Positions 58,141 to 64,000 of a DNA stretch of 64,000 nucleotides are shown piece by piece (the stretch's first letter is position 1; the number at the start of each line of letters is the position of its first letter). The DNA comes from Linepithema humile. Taxonomy: Eukaryota; Arthropoda; Insecta; Hymenoptera; Formicidae. The stretch covers positions 31,092,931 through 31,156,930 of the forward strand of contig NC_090128.1 in NCBI RefSeq assembly GCF_040581485.1, given 5' to 3'. Both the position numbers and the translations under genes were made by a program. The notes below the pieces were generated by a model. The model searched no databases and was not told the origin of the DNA. It was given only the letters and a program-made list of their open reading frames with translations.

Positions 58141-61100
58141 TTAGGTCGTCTGAATTTGATGCGGCAGCGCGTATCTTAATTTATCCCAAAACCAAGGATC
58201 TCCCCATTGAATGTACGTGTTCATAGATATGTACGCTTTCAGTTCAGGATCCAAATTATCTGTAGGCCCGATGTCACCATACAAGATCAGTATTACTCGC
58301 GTCCGACCTTCGTTTAACGCTTGACGATGAGCAACCCGAAATTCCATTTTTCCCCGGATGCTCTTCAAAAAATTTGGCGACAGTACCACTATCGTTCGTC
58401 TAGAATTCTCCACAGATCTAGCAATATTATCCGGTATCCATTCGCCTGCTAACCAATCTCGATAATGAAGACACAATTTGAACGGTGTTGGGCCACTCTC
58501 TAGCTTCGATATCAACTCGTCCACTATAAAATCGTGATCCTTGTGCGAGAAGCTCACAAATGCGTCGTACAATTTGTTATTATCCAATTCCTCTTCTGTT
58601 ACAAAGAATAAACACCACTGATGCGCAAATAGCCATACTTTAATATGTGTTTGGTATTTGTAATACAAACCAAAAATTAAACCAATAATTAATGCAATAA
58701 GAGCAATTGCAGCACTAATGCTGATAATCACTGTTATGTTAGATGGACGAAAATCGTCCCAGGTCATTTTTGATATGGAAGTACACTTTCTGTGACATGT
58801 TATTTTAGACATGTTGATTATGTCGGACTTTAAATGAATATAATTATAAAAATCTCTAGCTTCACAGTCGCATTCCCACAAATTTTCATGTAACGTCAAG
58901 CGAGTTAAATTGGTAGAATTTTTCCAAAACCCCAGTACATTTGAATCTATTCTTGATAAGTTGTTATTGTGTAGTTCCAGAACCTGAAATATGAATATTA
59001 ATTTCAAATTTTAATGGTAAAATTTATTTTATATAAATTATTTTGTGGATAAAATACAATTGCATTACACACCTCCAATGTTGTCGGTAATTCACTTAAA
59101 GAAATATGAGATATAATGTTGTAAGATAAAGAAAGTTTATTAACTGATTTGAGTCCTAATTTCTTCAAGTCTGGTATTTGCGGTAACTGATTATGGGAAA
59201 AATTCAAATGTAAATGCAAAATTGTGTCAATCGATTTTGTTAAATTTCGAATCGGGGAAATATCAGCCTTCTTTATATCATGCGGCACATTAGTTAAGTT
59301 TTTATAAGAACAGTCATATATGAAAGTTTTATCCTCTGGCCTTATAAAACAATCGCACCTTTCGGGGCATACAGTAACGGAATCTGTGTTTTTTATCATA
59401 CAGGTTAAATGTTTATAATATTGCTAACAATGAGATGTCAAGTTTTTTATTCGTACTTTTTCCAATTTTTTTGGTCTATGACAAATTAAATTGTCAAATT
59501 CTATCTCAAAATAACTTTGAACGTTAGGCATTTCATCTTTGTTATAACGGAAAAAGTCATACACATCACAATCACAATTTAATGGATTATTTTCCACTAA
59601 TATTTTTACGTTACGATAAGTTTTGCTTTTTTCTTTTATGATATTTTCGGCATTGTGTAAAAAAATATGCTGTATCTTATTATAAGTCAAATTCATTATA
59701 TAATATCGTTTGATGAAAACAGTAAATCTTCCGTCTAAAATTTAAAGAAAAAGGTATTGTCATATATTTATCATCTTCAAAAACAATTTGGTTAATTTAA
59801 TATATGGTGTCAGAAAATTAAAGAATAAAACTTCGTCATATGTTCAATGAATAAAAATAAAATAAAAAAGATTATGTAAATATAGGTCTAGAAATATAAA
59901 ATTTATTAAAATAATTAAAGATATCAAATATATAGCGTATTGATTGTTAATACATTACGATGTTAGAGTAGTCGGCGATGTTTATCTAATAAGTTTATTC
60001 TAGGTATGTTTATTATTTAAAATCATTGAAGATAATCAGTTTCGATGAAAGAGCTAATTTGTATCTCAAAATTAGGTATCATTGTTTCAGTTTCATTGTA
60101 TCAGTACAATTTTACATAGTACAATTTTATATTAAAATGAAACAAGTATTCTCGAAGAAAGAGTACGCAAATATGATTTTTGTATATGGTTTCGGTAATA
60201 AAAATTTTCGAGTTGCTGCAAAAGAATATTAATAAAGGTTGTCTAATAGAACAATGCTAATAAATTTCTGTTTTTTCAATCTGACGTGATAATAAAACGT
60301 TTTTAGATCTATGTTTATATAATATTTTTTTCTTATTTCTACTTTTTGATCAAACTGGTGAAATTTAATCGTTTAACTTTAGAACATCCTATATATAGCA
60401 CTTTTCAAGGTGCTGTTTCAAATACTTACTTTTATAGAAGATATATTGTTACAGCTGAAATCCAGTATACAAAGATAATTGTGCCACAAAATCCAATCTC
60501 TAAATATTTTTGAAATGCTATTGTTAGCTAAATATAATTCATTCAGCGAATGACAATTATAGAAAGGCGATATTGATATACGAATCGGACAAGTTAGATT
60601 GTAATGTAAAATAATTGTGAGACAATTTGATGATCCTCAAATTTATTAAGAAAGTAAAACTATAATTGAAAATAGTTCTTAAACAATTTCGTTCCATATT
60701 TAGTTGTTTCAACGAGTTTAATCCATTAAATAGTTGTCTGAAATATAAAAAAGATTTTTATATCAACAAAATTCTAAAACATGTAAGCAATTATTATTAA
60801 TCATATAATAAAAGCGATTTAAACATACCCGGAAATAGAAGAAATGCGATTATTTGACAAATCTAATTCTCTTAATCGACTGGTATTTGAAAAAATATAA
60901 TCGGGCAAATTTTCTAGATTATTAGAATTCAAGAACAACTCTGCTAACTTTGTCAAATCCCGGAATATTTTTATGGGTAAACATTGGAGGTAATTGTTAC
61001 TCAATATAAGCACATTCAGCGAAGATGATCTCCAAAAGAGATTTTCTGGTAATGTGACTAGTCCATTATTCGTCAGTTTCAAATATTTTAGTTTTGTTAA

Positions 61101-62990
61101 ATTGCTAAAAAATCTATCCAATAAAGTCAAATTTCTTTGGTTGTTGAATAAAGCAACGCCTGATAATTTTGTATTGTTTTGTAGGAGATCTCTCTGCAGA
61201 GTTATAAAATTGTTTTTGTGTAAATAAAGATAGTCAAGGTTTTTCAGCTTTGCGAATATATCTCTTGGTAATCTGTTTAAATTATTCTTTGAAACATCGA
61301 GCGAATACAGGTTTTCCACAGTTTTGCTAATATGTCTTTTGGTAATCTGTTTAAATTATTCTCCGAAACATTTAGCGCGATTGCAGAGCAACAAGTTTGT
61401 CGAAAATAGCCGATGGAAGCTCGATTAAGAAATTATTTTGTAGCTCCAAATGTTTTAAATTTTTTAACTCATCAAATGTGGTTGGCTCTATCCGGCTCAA
61501 ATTGTTATTGTTTATATCGAGCCAAATTAATTCAGTGGTAGAATCAAAAAATTCAACGGCGAAATGTTTCAAGTTGTGGTTCGACAGTTTGAGAAAGGTC
61601 AATTTTTTCAAGTCGGCTAACAGATCTTTGTCCATATGGTATATGTTGCAGTTCTCTATTTCCAGAAGTTTTAAATTTTCAAAGCCGTTTAGATTATGCT
61701 TTTCCAAAGTCAAGTTCAAGTTTTTGTCTGATTTAAAAACTAAATGCCTAAGGTCTGTGACTCCTAGCATTCCCACAATGTTAACCACATTAATGTTTGT
61801 AGATAACTTGCACTCGTTGAACAATATCGTGTAGTCAGAAGTCCAATAAGAATCGAACTTATCAAACAACGTAATATTCCATACGTCAAAATTAAAATTT
61901 GACAAGTCTGTTGAGTTGATACAGGTGATCTATGTGAAAAAACATTTTTAATGTCAATTTGATTTAAATAACTAAAAGTTAAAAAAAAAGAAAGTTTCTT
62001 AGTGAAACTTTTCATGAATTTGATACAAAATTACTTTACTTTTTAAAATAAAATTTTAAATAAATAGTTGTAAGTGCGACATTGAAGAACTTTTTAAAAG
62101 AGATAGAACAGAAAATTTTCTTAGAAAATACTTTGTTCTACGAAAGATATTATTAAATATAAAGATATGACGTAATCGTATAAAGTTTTACATTTCTTTA
62201 TAATTCAATGTCTTATAATATTTCTGATTTATAACAATATGACAAAAAATCTGTATGTATCTACATATATAAGATGTTTTTTAATTTTATAGCTTTGGTT
62301 TAGATTTTTGTAGTAGTACTAATTGTGAGTACTCAAAGTTTTAAAATTATATATCGCACACTTGCAAGAAAAGTGCAATACACAAGTCAAAATTTTTCAA
62401 ATTTTGTTTTATGTGCTAATTGTGTTCTAAATATATCGTTTTTCAATTAAGAAAAGTGATAGAAGTTGAATTTAAATACCTTCCGCGTGAATCCGATATG
62501 TTTAGTACTGCCGTAAATAATTAATTTTAAAATTATTGTTTAACTAAGTAAAGACATGTGAAATATGTTCCGTAACATCAAGCTCTCTTCAGACAATTTA
62601 TAACTTGCAACAGAATTTAAGATAAAATATAATTTATGATGTTATTAATAGAAAACATTATTTTTAACGCAATTTCTTCTTTTCTCTCTCTCCTGAACAA
62701 TTTGATATTCTTGATTTGTATCACTTTTTTCGTGTGTGCGATATGTGTATACATCAATAAGAAACGTTCATGATTTAATGAATACGTACACTTATTTCAG
62801 CAATTTAGTATATATGTTGAAAACAGAATTATTATTATCCATTGTACAATTTATATAATCTAGTGACGAGTCCAAATATATACATTGACACTTGTTGCTT
62901 GTTGGACATTTGATGGCAAAAACGCTTGTCACAGCAATGAACAGAATTACGATACATGTTTTATGACAGGTACTTATTTTCGTCTGATTA
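58141..62990 (-). pseudogene. Toll receptor gene with frame lesions
   Basis: The terminal exon (58986-58141) encodes the end of the LRRs, a cysteine-rich cap (CDCEARDFYNY), a transmembrane helix and a full TIR domain: box 1 YDAFVSFSHKD, box 2 LCLHYRDWLAGEW, box 3 DPWFWDKL. Exon 59734-59076 has an LRR C-cap (NPLNCDCDVYDF), then LRR N-cap (CPERCDCF), with an in-frame TAG between them at 59424. Exon about 60736-60437 holds LRRs with a frameshift near 60605. Exon 61927-60828 has LRRs with two frame breaks near 61320-61390. A 5' exon near 62985-62800 gives a signal peptide and CPTSNKCQC. Toll senses Spatzle and signals through MyD88. With at least four lesions this is a decaying paralogue, unless assembly errors explain them. 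Confidence 0.8.
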
Positions 62991-63784
62991 ACCTACAAAA
63001 ACTATTGAGTAAATGTATAATTATATAAAGATTAATTTAATATTTACATAAAAAAAAAATATTTTTTAAACTTTAAAATATTGCGTGACATTTGATAGAT
63101 TTATTTCTTAAAATTTCAAATAAATCTTGAGTAATTAAGAAATCGTAGGAACTGCCTTAACTGTGTATGTAAATTGTATAGAAACAAAATAGTAAAATTA
63201 ATAAACGCTATTTATCGTTTACTTAAGTGACATAAATATACGTCACTCTTGTGGATAATAATTTTAATCTTCTTCTTTATAATCTTTAAATATTATAACA
63301 AGTAAGAAGTAATGTTTAGAAAAACAGAAATCGATTATTCTTCATAATAAATTACATCAATAAATCGAAAAATATTGTGTTAGCCGCCGATATTTATTTC
63401 TTAACGATTGCAGAACTTACACATTTGCAAACGCATTTACTACAGCGCGAATATACGGTTAAATTCTACACTACATACGTGACTGATAATTAACAGAAGA
63501 TGATGTATATGAATAGATTCATAAAAATAAAATTTATACTGTTTACTCATCTTGCATTACACTAGATTGGTTGCAAATGTTTTTGAACTCCGTTTTTAGA
63601 TTTTTTTCTGTAATAGAAAAATAATGATGACAAATAATGCTGAATAATATTATTTCTATCTACGGGTATCACACATAAGCACAGCTTGGTATGTTCCGCA
63701 ACATTTCTGATAGATTTGTTTTTTTTTTGTTCACAAACAAAGTTGTAAACCCATGTTGAACTTCGTTTCGCATGGAAAGAATAT
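62991..63784. other. AT-rich region upstream of Toll
   Basis: No gene recognised. The first Toll exon with the start codon and the promoter should lie here or to the right of the window. Confidence 0.4.
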
Positions 63785-64000
63785 GCGCAATAATATTATG
63801 TGTGCAATGTGCATGTGCGCAATAATGTCATTTGTGCAATGTGTATGTGTGCAATAATGTCTTGTGTGAAACGTACGTTTGTATTTTTAATTTTTAAATG
63901 TGCGCAATAATATTATGTGAGCAATGTGTATGTGCGCAATAATATTATGTGTGCAATGTGTATGTGCGCAATAATGTCATGTGTGCAATGTGTATGTGCG
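63785..64000. repeat. Minisatellite with unit TGTGCGCAATAATGTCATG, runs off the window
   Basis: Units of about 32-34 bp with GTGCGCAATAAT(A/G)T(T/C)ATGTGTGCAATGTGT-type sequence repeat to the window end, with one divergent stretch at 63865-63895. Confidence 0.85.

Noticed and set aside
1..64000. tRNA, rRNA or other structural RNA genes
   Set aside because: No cloverleaf or rRNA-like sequence was noticed; the only tRNA-related sequence is the primer-binding site at 37790.

Overview
This is eukaryotic, AT-rich insect DNA, most likely from a hymenopteran such as an ant. The support is GT-AG introns in every recognisable host gene, a Toll receptor with a TIR domain, insect-type env-bearing Ty3/Gypsy elements, and Transib, CMC and Helitron transposons. 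Species assignment is inference. The window is a transposon-dense block in which elements are inserted into each other and into decayed host genes.

Region 1 (1-14699, + strand) is a Ty3/Gypsy-type retrovirus-like element that begins left of the window. In order it holds pol (reverse transcriptase, RNase H, integrase; one frameshift), an env glycoprotein of the kind seen in chuvirus-like negative-strand RNA viruses, a separate gene with one extended Tudor domain, a small cysteine-rich ORF, and a 1764-bp 3' LTR. The env and Tudor start codons each lie directly behind a good splice acceptor, which suggests spliced subgenomic mRNAs. The env is split by a 4.3-kb element flanked by TTAA (5661-9933), which itself carries a proline-rich, probably spliced ORF. 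Both halves of env are in one frame.

Region 2 (14700 to about 21500, - strand) is a Helitron. Its very long Rep/helicase protein carries two Ulp1/C48-type protease domains in tandem. The Gypsy element sits in its helicase domain, at the Walker B motif. An RGG-box terminal exon and a duplicated 0.4-kb repeat lie just beyond.

Region 3 (about 23-37.2 kb) holds decayed host genes: a KIFBP-like gene (-), an adenylate cyclase type 10-like gene (+) and an SCYL2-like gene (+). Splice sites are kept but frames are broken. They are separated by a dense series of long palindromes and foldback/MITE elements.

Region 4 (about 37.4-56.7 kb, + strand) is a second Ty3/Gypsy element with a tRNA-Leu-type primer-binding site, gag-pro-pol and a baculovirus-F-like env with lesions. 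Its gag is split by a 7.1-kb CMC (CACTA-like) transposon that has a long open transposase and a ten-exon SAM-domain second gene. Its RT catalytic motif is split by a 3.2-kb Transib (RAG1-like) element with a 5-bp target duplication. Both insertions conserve the host frame exactly. No 3' LTR was found.

Region 5 (57-64 kb) holds a small unidentified exon and a Toll receptor gene (- strand) with intact TIR exon and splice sites but several frame lesions in the leucine-rich repeats. The window ends in a minisatellite.
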